DNA of 5,615 nucleotides, from positions 9,854 through 15,468 of the forward strand of contig DIEK01000080.1 of the NCBI GenBank assembly GCA_002418595.1, written 5' to 3'. Both the position numbers and the translations under genes were made by a program. This document shows positions 1 to 5,615 of the stretch, piece after piece (the stretch's first letter is position 1; every line of letters begins with the position of its first letter). Under the pieces are notes generated by a model that was given only the letters and a program-made list of their open reading frames with translations, did no database searches and was not told where the DNA came from. This DNA is from Candidatus Omnitrophica bacterium UBA5776. GTDB lineage: Bacteria > Omnitrophota > Gorgyraeia > Gygaellales > Profunditerraquicolaceae.

Positions 1-19
1 TAAGTATTGTGTCCCCGGA

Positions 20-48
20 TTGACAGCCGTCTTCCTTTGTGTTATAAG
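20..48 (+). promoter_or_regulatory. sigma70-type promoter for the cupin gene
   Basis: A -35 box TTGACA (20-25, perfect consensus) and a -10 box TATAAG (43-48, 5 of 6) are separated by exactly 17 bp. The expected transcription start, 6-8 nt past the -10 box, is about 54-56, only 2-4 nt before the cupin ATG at 58. The spacing and match quality are convincing by eye; activity is inferred. Confidence 0.72.
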
Positions 49-57
49 CAGTGAGTC

Positions 58-384
58 ATGGATAATCCCGCTATATTCAAAGTAGCGTTGCGAAAAAGGG
101 GCCGGTTTCAGCGCCTGCTGAAAGGCCGGCCGCAGACTTCCGGCATGAAATCAGGGCAGGTGAGGCTTTCTCCGGGAGAGGAAATAGGCGGGCATGATAC
201 CGGACGCAGGGAAGAGATATTGATAATTCTCGAGGGCACAGCGTCGGTCTTCTATCTGGACGGCCGTTGCCGTCTCCAGGTCAAAGCCCCGGGCGCTGCA
301 TATATCCCGGCGCGGACCTTTCATAACGTCCGCAACCGCGGCAAATCACTTCTTAGATACGTTTACGTCGTCTCTCCGGTTTAA
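58..384 (+). CDS. small single-domain cupin protein
   Basis: This is a 108-residue protein made almost entirely of one cupin beta-barrel, typical of small cupin_2 proteins. Motif 1 runs from about G40 to G60 (GEEIGGHDTGRREE then ILEG) and motif 2 from about G79 to N93 (PGAAYIPARTFHNVRN). Likely metal ligands are H46, E52 or E53, and H89. The second histidine of the classical HxH is a threonine (T48), as is common in this subfamily, so metal binding is plausible but not certain. There is no signal peptide or membrane segment, so it is probably cytoplasmic. The reaction or ligand cannot be told from sequence; such proteins range from sugar-binding or isomerase-like enzymes to sensors. An in-frame TGA at 52-54 rules out a more upstream start. 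No real Shine-Dalgarno precedes the ATG, which fits the promoter position and leaderless translation. It is a separate transcription unit from xfp, 223 bp downstream. Confidence 0.88.
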   Translation: MDNPAIFKVALRKRGRFQRLLKGRPQTSGMKSGQVRLSPGEEIGGHDTGRREEILIILEGTASVFYLDGRCRLQVKAPGAAYIPARTFHNVRNRGKSLLRYVYVVSPV

Positions 385-417
385 TCCCCTCGTCCAGAAA
401 TCCCCGGCTTCCCCGGA

Positions 418-450
418 CCCGAATGGTTTTTTGGGCGTCTTTTTCTTTCT
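418..450 (+). terminator. weak candidate intrinsic terminator after the cupin gene
   Basis: CCCGAA (418-423) can pair with TTTGGG (430-435) as a 6-bp stem with one G-U pair and a 6-nt loop. It is followed after a few bases by a T-rich run (about 438-450, interrupted by C). The stem is short and half of it is A-T, so termination would be inefficient. I rate it as a possibility only. Confidence 0.3.
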
Positions 451-486
451 GGTCTGTCAGCCTTTGCGGTGGTAAAATGAAAACAC

Positions 487-607
487 TCCCGGTATCTTTC
501 GACACGGGATTGATCGAGTAGGAACCCTCTGTAAAGGACTGTCGAAGGAGATCAACCCGGGGAGATTCCTCCCCCTGAAGACAGCCGTTCTTGAAAGGAG
601 GCGCGAG
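487..607 (+). promoter_or_regulatory. structured leader and strong ribosome binding site of xfp
   Basis: This is the non-coding stretch just before xfp. Self-complementary segments visible by eye: CTTTCGAC (496-503) with GTCGAAGG (541-548), 8 bp with one G-U; GGATTGATC (507-515) with GATCAACCC (550-558), 9 positions with one A-C mismatch; and a tight GC-rich hairpin GGGGAG (559-564) with CTCCCC (569-574) around a 4-nt loop. The first two helices interleave and with their short connecting loops cannot both form, so they would be alternatives. The Shine-Dalgarno AAAGGAGG (594-601) lies 6 nt before the ATG at 608 and is near ideal. I do not recognise a known riboswitch class. The hairpin at 559-574 lacks a following T-run and so is not a terminator. 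Confidence 0.4.
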
Positions 608-2983
608 ATGAAAAATATACGTACCGCTAAACCGGCAGCCGCCGCGGAACTCCGCAAGATAGACGCCTACTGGAGGGCCGCCAATTATCTTTCCGTTGGG
701 CAGATATATCTTCTCGACAATCCGTTACTTAAAAAACCTTTGCGCAAGGAGCATATCAAGCCGCGCCTGCTCGGGCACTGGGGCACCACGCCCGGCCTGA
801 ATTTCATCTACGCGCACCTCAACCGCGTCATCAAAGTTTACGATCTGGACATGATCTACGTCATTGGCCCAGGCCACGGCGGACCGGCTATCGCCGCCAA
901 CTGTTATCTGGAAGGGACATACAGCGAACATTATCCGCTTGTATCCCGCGATGAAGCCGGGATGTGGCGTCTTTTCCGGCAGTTCTCTTTTCCCGGCGGC
1001 ATCCCCAGCCACGTCTCAGCCGATATCCCGGGTTCCATACATGAGGGGGGAGAGCTTGGTTATTCCCTGGCTCATGCCTGCGGCGCCGCGCTGGATAACC
1101 CTGAGCTGGTGGTCGCCTGCGTGGTGGGGGACGGGGAAGCGGAGACAGGGCCGCTTGCGGCGAGCTGGCATTTCAACAAATTCCTAAATCCGGTCTCCGA
1201 CGGCACAGTCTTGCCGATCCTGCATCTGAACGGTTATAAAATATCCAATCCCTCTTTGCTCGCGCGCATCCCGGAGAGCGAATTAAAAGCGCTTTTCCAG
1301 GGATACGGTTATAAGCCTTATTTCGTCGAGGGGAAAGATCCGGCGAAGATGCACCGGTTGATGTCCGGGACACTGGACAAGGTGTGTCTTGAGATCCAGA
1401 GGATACGTTCGGAGGCGCGCGGGCGTAAAAAAACCGCCAGGCCCGCGTGGCCGATGATCATTTTGCGCACGCCCAAGGGCTGGACTTGCCCTAAATTCAT
1501 AGACGGTAAGATGGTCGAGGGATCCTGGCGGTCGCACCAGGTGCCGTTGTCCGAGATGTTCTCCAAGCCGCGGCATATCAGGATACTGGAGAAGTGGATG
1601 AAAAGCTACCGTCCCCGCGAGTTATTCGATAAGAACGGCGTCCTGCTGCCGGAGCTCGCGGCGCTCGCGCCGGAAGGCAGACGCCGCATGGGAGATAACC
1701 CGCACGCCAACGGCGGAGAGATACTCAGGGATCTTGTTCTGCCGGATTTCCGGGCCTACGCGGTGAAGATAAACAGGCCGGGCAGGCAGGAAGGGGAGGC
1801 GACAAAGGTGCTGGGGAAATTCTTGCGCGACGTGATGTCGGCAAATTCAGCTGCGCGCAATTTTCGCGTGATGTGTCCGGACGAGACCTCCTCCAACCGC
1901 CTGGACGCGATTTTCGAGGCCACCGGCCGGGCCTGGGAGGCGGAGACCCTGAAAAGCGACGACAATCTTCGCCGCGGCGGCAGGGTAATGGAGGTGTTGA
2001 GCGAGCATCTCTGCCAGGGGTGGCTGGAGGGATACCTGCTGACCGGCAGGCACGGTTTCTTTCCCTGTTACGAGGCGTTCATCCACGTGGTGGATTCGAT
2101 GTTTAACCAGCACGCCAAGTGGCTGAAGGTGTCGCGCAGGATACCCTGGAGGCACCCGGTGGCTTCCTTGAATTACCTGCTTACTTCGCACGTCTGGAGG
2201 CAGGACCATAACGGTTTTTCACACCAGGACCCGGGGTTTATAGACCACGTGGTCAACAAGAAAGCGGAGGTGATCCGCGTTTATCTGCCCCCGGACGCCA
2301 ACACTTTGCTTTCCGTAGCCGACCATTGCCTGCGCAGCCGGAATTACGTGAACGTGATAATCGCCGGCAAGCATCCCGCGCCGCAGTACCTGGGTATGGA
2401 GGAAGCGGTGAAGCATTGCGCGGCCGGAGCCGGCATCTGGGGTTGGGCGAGCAACGACCGTTCAGGAGAACCGGACGCGGTGCTCGCCTGCGCCGGGGAC
2501 GTTCCAACTCTGGAGACGCTCGCCGCGGTTGATATCCTGCGCAGGAACTTTCCCAAATTGAAACTGCGGGTGGTTAATGTTGTTGACTTGATGTCCCTGT
2601 TGCCGCCGTCGGAGCACCCGCACGGGTTAAGCGACAAGGATTTTGACGCCATGTTCACCGGGGACAAACCGGTCATCTTCGCATTCCACGGTTACCCCTG
2701 GCTGATACACCGCCTTACCTACCGCCGCACCAATCACGATAATATACATGTGCGCGGATATAAAGAGGAAGGGACCACCACCACGCCTTTCGATATGGTG
2801 GTTTTAAATCAGATGGACAGATTCCATCTGGCGATGGATGTTGTGGACAGGCTTTCTATTCCGGCAGGGTCGGCCGGGTATTTTAAACAGATGATGAAGG
2901 ACAAATTGACCGAGCACCGTTGTTACATAGACAAAGTCGGCGATGACCTGCCGGAAGTGAAGAACTGGCGCTGGAAGTATTAA
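608..2983 (+). CDS. xfp: phosphoketolase (xylulose-5-P/fructose-6-P)
   Basis: This thiamine-diphosphate enzyme cleaves xylulose-5-phosphate, and often fructose-6-phosphate, with phosphate to acetyl-phosphate plus glyceraldehyde-3-phosphate or erythrose-4-phosphate. It acts in the cytoplasm, upstream of acetate kinase or phosphotransacetylase. The 791 residues match the usual family length (about 790-825), so it is complete. Visible signatures, in order: HWGTTPG (57-63), GPGHGGPA (87-94), PGGIPSH (129-135), HEGGELGYS (145-153), the ThDP/Mg site GDGEAETGP (174-182) with N208 in HLNGYKI, RTPKGWT (287-293), RSHQVPL (308-314), PDETSSNRL (424-432), [14 protein letters not shown] (470-483, including the probable catalytic glutamate E474), and [18 protein letters not shown] (527-544). 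The C-terminal domain follows to Y791. The ATG at 608 has a near-perfect Shine-Dalgarno and gives the family N terminus. larE follows after 29 bp, probably co-transcribed. Dual substrate use cannot be decided from sequence. Small oddities are C294 and C423 where the family often has glycine. Confidence 0.97.
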   Translation: MKNIRTAKPAAAAELRKIDAYWRAANYLSVGQIYLLDNPLLKKPLRKEHIKPRLLGHWGTTPGLNFIYAHLNRVIKVYDLDMIYVIGPGHGGPAIAANCYLEGTYSEHYPLVSRDEAGMWRLFRQFSFPGGIPSHVSADIPGSIHEGGELGYSLAHACGAALDNPELVVACVVGDGEAETGPLAASWHFNKFLNPVSDGTVLPILHLNGYKISNPSLLARIPESELKALFQGYGYKPYFVEGKDPAKMHRLMSGTLDKVCLEIQRIRSEARGRKKTARPAWPMIILRTPKGWTCPKFIDGKMVEGSWRSHQVPLSEMFSKPRHIRILEKWMKSYRPRELFDKNGVLLPELAALAPEGRRRMGDNPHANGGEILRDLVLPDFRAYAVKINRPGRQEGEATKVLGKFLRDVMSANSAARNFRVMCPDETSSNRLDAIFEATGRAWEAETLKSDDNLRRGGRVMEVLSEHLCQGWLEGYLLTGRHGFFPCYEAFIHVVDSMFNQHAKWLKVSRRIPWRHPVASLNYLLTSHVWRQDHNGFSHQDPGFIDHVVNKKAEVIRVYLPPDANTLLSVADHCLRSRNYVNVIIAGKHPAPQYLGMEEAVKHCAAGAGIWGWASNDRSGEPDAVLACAGDVPTLETLAAVDILRRNFPKLKLRVVNVVDLMSLLPPSEHPHGLSDKDFDAMFTGDKPVIFAFHGYPWLIHRLTYRRTNHDNIHVRGYKEEGTTTTPFDMVVLNQMDRFHLAMDVVDRLSIPAGSAGYFKQMMKDKLTEHRCYIDKVGDDLPEVKNWRWKY

Positions 2984-3001
2984 GACAACCATGGGATTAT
3001 C

Positions 3002-3015
3002 GGGGGAGCGCATTG
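3002..3015 (+). promoter_or_regulatory. ribosome binding site and TTG start of larE
   Basis: A purine-rich GGGGGAG (3002-3008) lies 4 nt before a TTG codon at 3013. The next in-frame ATG, at 3052, has no Shine-Dalgarno in front and would begin only eight residues before the SGG of the PP-loop, removing the helix that normally precedes that loop in LarE proteins. TTG is therefore the preferred start. Confidence 0.6.
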
Positions 3016-3801
3016 GCTCATCTATTCAAATTAAAGCGCATTTTATCCGGAATGAACTCCGCCGTGCTGGCTTATTCCGGAGGTACGGACAGCGTGTTCC
3101 TGGCCGCCGTAGCCGGCGAGGCGCTGAAAGACCGTCTGCTGGCAGTTACCGCGGATTCCCCGACTTATCCGCCGGAGGAATTGCGTTTCGCGCGCTCGAT
3201 GGCCGCGCGGCTGGGATTGAAGCACCTGGTGATAAAGACACGGGAGGTGGAGAACGGGAAGTTCTTCTCCAATCCGCCGGACAGGTGTTATTACTGCAAA
3301 CGCGCGCTTTTCGCCGCGCTGCGCGGTATAGCGGATAAACGCGGCACGTCCTGCGTAATAGACGCAAGCAGCCTATCTGATAAAAAAGATTACCGTCCCG
3401 GCAGCAGGGCTAAGAAGGAATTCGGGGTGCGCTCTCCCCTGCAGGAAGCCGGATTTGATAAGGAGGATATACGGAAAGAAAGCCGCAGGATGGGTTTGCC
3501 TACATGGAACAAGCCGGCGATGGCCTGTTTGGCTTCCCGTGTGCCTTACGGTACGCCGTTGGAGCCCGGGTTGCTCAAGCGCATAAACAGGGCTGAACAG
3601 GCGCTGGCCGGGATGGGGTTGCCGGGAGCGCGGTTGAGGCATTACGGCAGCCTCTGCCGCATTGAGACCGACACCTCTTATTTCAAGACCATCCTAAAAA
3701 AAAGGGAACGCGTGGTTTCCATACTGAAACGGGCCGGATACCGCCACATAACTCTCGACCTGCAGGGATACAGACAGGGGAGTATGAATCTCGACATATG
3801 A
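3013..3801 (+). CDS. larE: LarE-type ATP-dependent sulfur transferase (PP-loop)
   Basis: LarE proteins activate the carboxylate of a pyridinium dicarboxylate nucleotide with ATP and insert sulfur, a step in making the nickel-pincer cofactor of lactate racemase. The 262-residue length is normal. The ATP-pyrophosphatase loop is AYSGGTDS (20-27), followed by NPPDRCYYCK (87-96), DYRPG (126-130), GVRSPL (138-143), GLPTWNKPAMACLASR (161-176) and PYG (178-180). C172 aligns with the sulfur-donating cysteine of the well-studied lactobacillus LarE. The extra pair C92 and C95 (CxxC) marks the three-cysteine form reported in other LarE proteins to hold a [4Fe-4S] cluster instead of sacrificing a cysteine; that reading is from family knowledge. 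The usual DGxN-like segment reads DASS here (117-120). It starts 29 bp after xfp. No larA, larB or larC is in the window, so the substrate could differ from the canonical one. The family call is firm; the pathway is not. Confidence 0.9.
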   Translation: MAHLFKLKRILSGMNSAVLAYSGGTDSVFLAAVAGEALKDRLLAVTADSPTYPPEELRFARSMAARLGLKHLVIKTREVENGKFFSNPPDRCYYCKRALFAALRGIADKRGTSCVIDASSLSDKKDYRPGSRAKKEFGVRSPLQEAGFDKEDIRKESRRMGLPTWNKPAMACLASRVPYGTPLEPGLLKRINRAEQALAGMGLPGARLRHYGSLCRIETDTSYFKTILKKRERVVSILKRAGYRHITLDLQGYRQGSMNLDI

Positions 3802-3903
3802 AACTCCGTTGATCGATACTTTGACAGACGCAGAACAAGCGTAAGCGGTTTTCCTGCCGCAGATATTATATAACACTCCGCTTCTTTCGCTCCACCCCGG
3901 CTA

Positions 3904-3947
3904 TTGACATATATTGACACTGTTATGCCGATGTCATATAATGTCGA
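3904..3947 (+). promoter_or_regulatory. candidate operator: four symmetric TGACA half-sites
   Basis: TGACA occurs at 3905-3909 and 3915-3919 in direct orientation, 10 bp apart. The reverse complement occurs as TGTCA at 3932-3936 and as TGTCG, one base off, at 3942-3946, also 10 bp apart. All four are symmetric about one point, 3925.5, giving an inner and an outer dyad that overlap the promoter boxes. This looks like a binding array for a dimeric or tetrameric regulator, possibly the HTH-EIIA protein encoded just downstream. Part of the repeat is the -35 consensus itself, so some of the match is expected from the promoter. Confidence 0.5.
3914..3942 (+). promoter_or_regulatory. consensus sigma70-type promoter of the HTH-EIIA/hyfB operon
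   Basis: TTGACA (3914-3919), a 17-bp spacer and TATAAT (3937-3942) make a perfect consensus promoter. A second TTGACA lies 10 bp upstream (3904-3909). Transcription should begin near 3949, giving a leader of about 28 nt that contains the Shine-Dalgarno AAGGAG (3962-3967), 9 nt before the ATG at 3977. Such a strong core promoter usually needs a repressor if it is to be controlled. Confidence 0.85.
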
Positions 3948-3976
3948 AGTAAATTTATCTCAAGGAGTGTTTATAA

Positions 3977-4666
3977 ATGCAGCTTACCATTAAAGAAGTT
4001 TCCCGTCTCCTGAATGTTTCCGAGAGAACGATCTACCGCTGGATAAACAAAAAGATCATTCCCGCTTACCGCATCCTTGATCAATACCGTTTTGACCGCG
4101 CTGAACTGTTGGAGTGGGTCAATAGCCGGCGTATCAACGTTTCCCCGGAGATATTTTCTTCTTCCGGAGGAGAGGAAGAAACGCCTTCTTTAGGGGAGGC
4201 GTTGCAAAGAGGTGGGATTTTTTACCGCGTAGGCGGCAATGATAAGCAAGATGTCTTGAAGGAGGTAGTGGGTCTGCTGCGTCTGCCGGAGAAAACGGAC
4301 AGGGAGTTTCTTTTTAAGGTGCTCCTGGCAAGGGAGGAACTGGCTTCTACCGCCGTCGGCGGCGGCATCGCCATCCCGCACGTGAGGAACCCTATCGTTT
4401 TGAATATCTGCGCTTCCATGATAGCTCTCTGCTTCCCGGAAAAAGCGGTGGATTTCGGCGCGGTTGACGGGAAACCGGTGCATGCTTTGTTCACGCTGGT
4501 CAGCCCCACGGCCCGCGTGCATCTTCAATTATTATCCCGCCTGGCCTTTGTCCTTCAGCAGAAGGATTTCAAGGATGCGATCCTGCGGCAGCGCCCGCGG
4601 GAGGAGATATTTTCCGCGTTGCAAAAGGCCGAGGCAACGCTTGATATGAAGAAAGGTAAAACCTGA
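3977..4666 (+). CDS. HTH (excisionase/MerR-like)-PTS EIIA fusion regulator
   Basis: A 229-residue soluble protein with two domains. Residues 1-52 form an excisionase-family helix-turn-helix (TIKEVSRLLNVSERTIYRWI, then a wing-like IPAYRILDQYRF segment), a DNA-binding fold. A short polar linker (about 56-71, SSSGGEEE) leads to a PTS EIIA domain of the fructose/PtsN type (about 72-217). Its hallmark GGGIAIPHVRNP (128-139) puts the phosphorylatable histidine at H135, and the second conserved histidine is H182 in HLQLLSRLA. In the family, phosphate comes from HPr or NPr. Here no EIIB or EIIC is attached, so the domain is more likely a sensor than a sugar transporter. The gene begins its own operon from a consensus promoter and ends 1 bp before the hyfB-like start, so the two are almost certainly co-transcribed and perhaps translationally coupled. 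Inferred role: transcriptional control of the following membrane-complex operon, and of itself, according to phosphorylation state. The domain calls are firm; targets and effectors are unknown. Confidence 0.9.
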   Translation: MQLTIKEVSRLLNVSERTIYRWINKKIIPAYRILDQYRFDRAELLEWVNSRRINVSPEIFSSSGGEEETPSLGEALQRGGIFYRVGGNDKQDVLKEVVGLLRLPEKTDREFLFKVLLAREELASTAVGGGIAIPHVRNPIVLNICASMIALCFPEKAVDFGAVDGKPVHALFTLVSPTARVHLQLLSRLAFVLQQKDFKDAILRQRPREEIFSALQKAEATLDMKKGKT

Positions 4667-4667
4667 T

Positions 4668-5615
4668 ATGGTATTTATAGCTGCGGCGTTGCTCCTGCTT
4701 TTATTAAGCGGGCTCTGCGCCCTGTTCTTGAATAATCGTCCCGCAACTGCCGCGGCGCTCTGCGCCCCGGCCTGTATCGCGAGTTGTTTAGCGGCTTTGT
4801 TCCCGGTGTTCGCGGTATTTTTTTCCGGACAGGAAATGTCTTTTGACCTCCTCTGGCCGGCGGCCGGGGGTTTAAGGGTGTTCTTTACGCTCGACAGGCT
4901 CTCCGCTTTTTTTCTCGTGCCGATGCTTTTGCTTTCCGCGCTGGCGGCTCTTTACGGATGGGGCTATCTGCGCAGGGAAAGGAACTCCGAGTCCTGCGGC
5001 AGGCAGTGGTTCTTTTTTAACATGCTCGTCGCTTCGCTGCTCTCCGTTTTTCTGGCCGCCGACGGGTTGTTCTTTCTTCTTTGCTGGGAGACGATGGCCC
5101 TTTCTTCATTCTTTCTGGTGGTCTCGCGCGACGAGGAAGGAAGCGTCCGCCGCGCCGGTTTCATTTATCTTGCGGCATCGCACGCCGGCACAGCCGCGCT
5201 GTTCGTTGTGTTCGCTTTCTTATCGGCGGCCGGGAATTCCGGCGGGTTCTGGAATTCGGCGGCATTCCCCGGCCCAGGGGCCGGTGTCCTGCGGGTCTTA
5301 CTTCTGTCCCTGGGAATATTCGGGTTCGGTATGAAAGCAGGATTTATGCCGTTCCATTTCTGGCTTCCCAGAGCCCACCCGGCGGCTCCCAGCCACGTTT
5401 CCGCTTTGATGTCCGGGATAATGATAAAGGCTGGAATATACGGCATCCTGCGCATGTTTTCCGTCGCCGGCGGAGGAGATGCCTGGTGCGGGGCGGCCCT
5501 CATTATCGCTGGTATTTGTTCCGGCATCCTGGCGATGCTTTCCGCCCTTAACCGGCGCGATACGAAAAGCGTGCTGGCATACAGCAGTATAGAAAACATC
5601 GGGATAATCTGCATG
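4668..5615 (+). CDS. hyfB: HyfB/HycC-like proton-pumping membrane subunit (3' end missing)
   Basis: An open frame of 316 codons runs to the window edge; family members are about 600-670 residues, so about half is present. The protein is very hydrophobic with many membrane helices, beginning MVFIAAALLLLLLSG. It belongs to the Proton_antipo_M (NuoL/M/N, MrpD) superfamily. The best match in memory is hydrogenase-4 subunit B or formate hydrogenlyase subunit 3: CWETMALSSFFLV (139-151, with membrane glutamate E141), KAGFMPFHFWLPRAHP (223-238), SHVSALMSGIMIKAGIYG (242-259) and TKSVLAYSSIENIGI (299-313). Likely proton-path residues are E141, K223, H230, K254 and K300. The ATG follows the regulator's stop by 1 bp; a modest GAAAGG (4651-4656) lies 11 nt upstream. 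The partner subunits (hydrogenase large and small, HyfC, E, F) should lie downstream. An Mrp antiporter or complex-I-like subunit is the alternative; the SSIENIGI motif favours the hydrogenase group. Confidence 0.88.
   Translation, partial: MVFIAAALLLLLLSGLCALFLNNRPATAAALCAPACIASCLAALFPVFAVFFSGQEMSFDLLWPAAGGLRVFFTLDRLSAFFLVPMLLLSALAALYGWGYLRRERNSESCGRQWFFFNMLVASLLSVFLAADGLFFLLCWETMALSSFFLVVSRDEEGSVRRAGFIYLAASHAGTAALFVVFAFLSAAGNSGGFWNSAAFPGPGAGVLRVLLLSLGIFGFGMKAGFMPFHFWLPRAHPAAPSHVSALMSGIMIKAGIYGILRMFSVAGGGDAWCGAALIIAGICSGILAMLSALNRRDTKSVLAYSSIENIGIICM

Noticed and set aside
447..478. Possible xfp promoter with -10-like TAAAAT (473-478)
   Set aside because: No acceptable -35 box is found 16-18 bp upstream (the region reads TCTGGTCT), so I cannot support a promoter; xfp must still have one somewhere between 385 and about 490 or read through from upstream.
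516..548. Resemblance of GAGTAGG and CGAAGGA to the glutamine-riboswitch core
   Set aside because: Only scattered short matches occur; the expected stem arrangement and the conserved flanks are absent, so I do not call a known riboswitch.
496..558. H-type pseudoknot formed by the two xfp-leader helices together
   Set aside because: Connecting loops of 3 nt and 1 nt are too short to span helices of 8-9 bp in the required geometry; alternative folds are the better reading.
1847..2209. 120-codon open frame antisense to xfp
   Set aside because: xfp is highly conserved across this stretch, and the antisense translation resembles no family that I know; it is a by-product of codon bias.
2991..3338. 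ATG at 2991 with an open frame of 115 codons overlapping larE
   Set aside because: Its translation has no domain, whereas the overlapping frame from TTG 3013 carries the entire PP-loop and LarE motifs.
3845..3860. Small hairpin GCGG/CCGC after larE as a terminator
   Set aside because: Only four base pairs around an 8-nt loop and no T-run follows. Beyond this, 3802-3900 shows nothing I can support.
5081..5551. 156-codon open frame on the + strand
   Set aside because: It is a shadow in another frame of the hyfB-like gene: the protein is arginine-rich and low in motif content, while the 4668 frame gives clear membrane-subunit motifs throughout.
5165..5614. 149-codon open frame on the - strand
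   Set aside because: It lies fully antisense to the hyfB-like gene, reaches the window edge, has no recognisable domain and no ribosome binding site that I can see; GC-rich codon structure explains it.

Overview
This 5.6 kb window is bacterial, roughly mid-50s to 60% GC by eye, and densely packed. All five supported protein genes lie on the + strand. In order they are a small single-domain cupin, a full-length xylulose-5-phosphate/fructose-6-phosphate phosphoketolase (xfp), a LarE-type PP-loop sulfur transferase, a one-protein fusion of an excisionase/MerR-like helix-turn-helix with a PTS EIIA (PtsN/fructose-type) domain, and the first 316 codons of a HyfB/HycC-type proton-pumping membrane subunit that runs off the right edge. 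No rRNA, tRNA, IS element, CRISPR array or phage gene is seen. The gene set (phosphoketolase, hydrogenase-4-like membrane complex, HTH-EIIA regulator) suggests an uncultivated anaerobic, fermentative, Gram-negative-type bacterium. A lineage such as Omnitrophota/Elusimicrobiota is my guess from memory of similar gene neighbourhoods and is not proven by the sequence.

Region by region: (1) 1-384 holds a near-consensus sigma70-type promoter that fires almost onto the cupin ATG, so that mRNA may be leaderless. (2) 385-607 is a 223-bp non-coding gap. It holds a weak terminator candidate and a GC-rich leader with several self-complementary segments, two of which compete with each other, ahead of a very strong Shine-Dalgarno for xfp. 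(3) 608-3801 is a probable two-gene transcript, xfp then larE, separated by 29 bp, with larE starting at TTG. (4) 3802-3976 is a 175-bp gap carrying a perfect-consensus promoter (TTGACA, 17 bp, TATAAT). The promoter sits inside an exactly symmetric arrangement of four TGACA-like half-sites, which looks like an operator. (5) 3977-5615 is the start of a second operon: HTH-EIIA regulator, then 1 bp, then the hyfB-like gene.

How the genes may work together: phosphoketolase makes acetyl-phosphate from sugar phosphates, an ATP-yielding fermentative route that releases less NADH than glycolysis. The hyfB-like gene begins what is probably an ion-translocating hydrogenase or related complex that disposes of reductant. 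The HTH-EIIA protein has the conserved phosphorylatable histidine of PTS EIIA and a DNA-binding domain. It is therefore well placed to couple phosphoryl-transfer (carbon or energy) status to transcription of the membrane-complex operon, and possibly of itself through the half-site array. This link is inference. The most interesting parts of the window are the HTH-EIIA/hyfB pairing with its four-half-site promoter, the structured xfp leader, and the three-cysteine LarE next to xfp without other lar genes in view.
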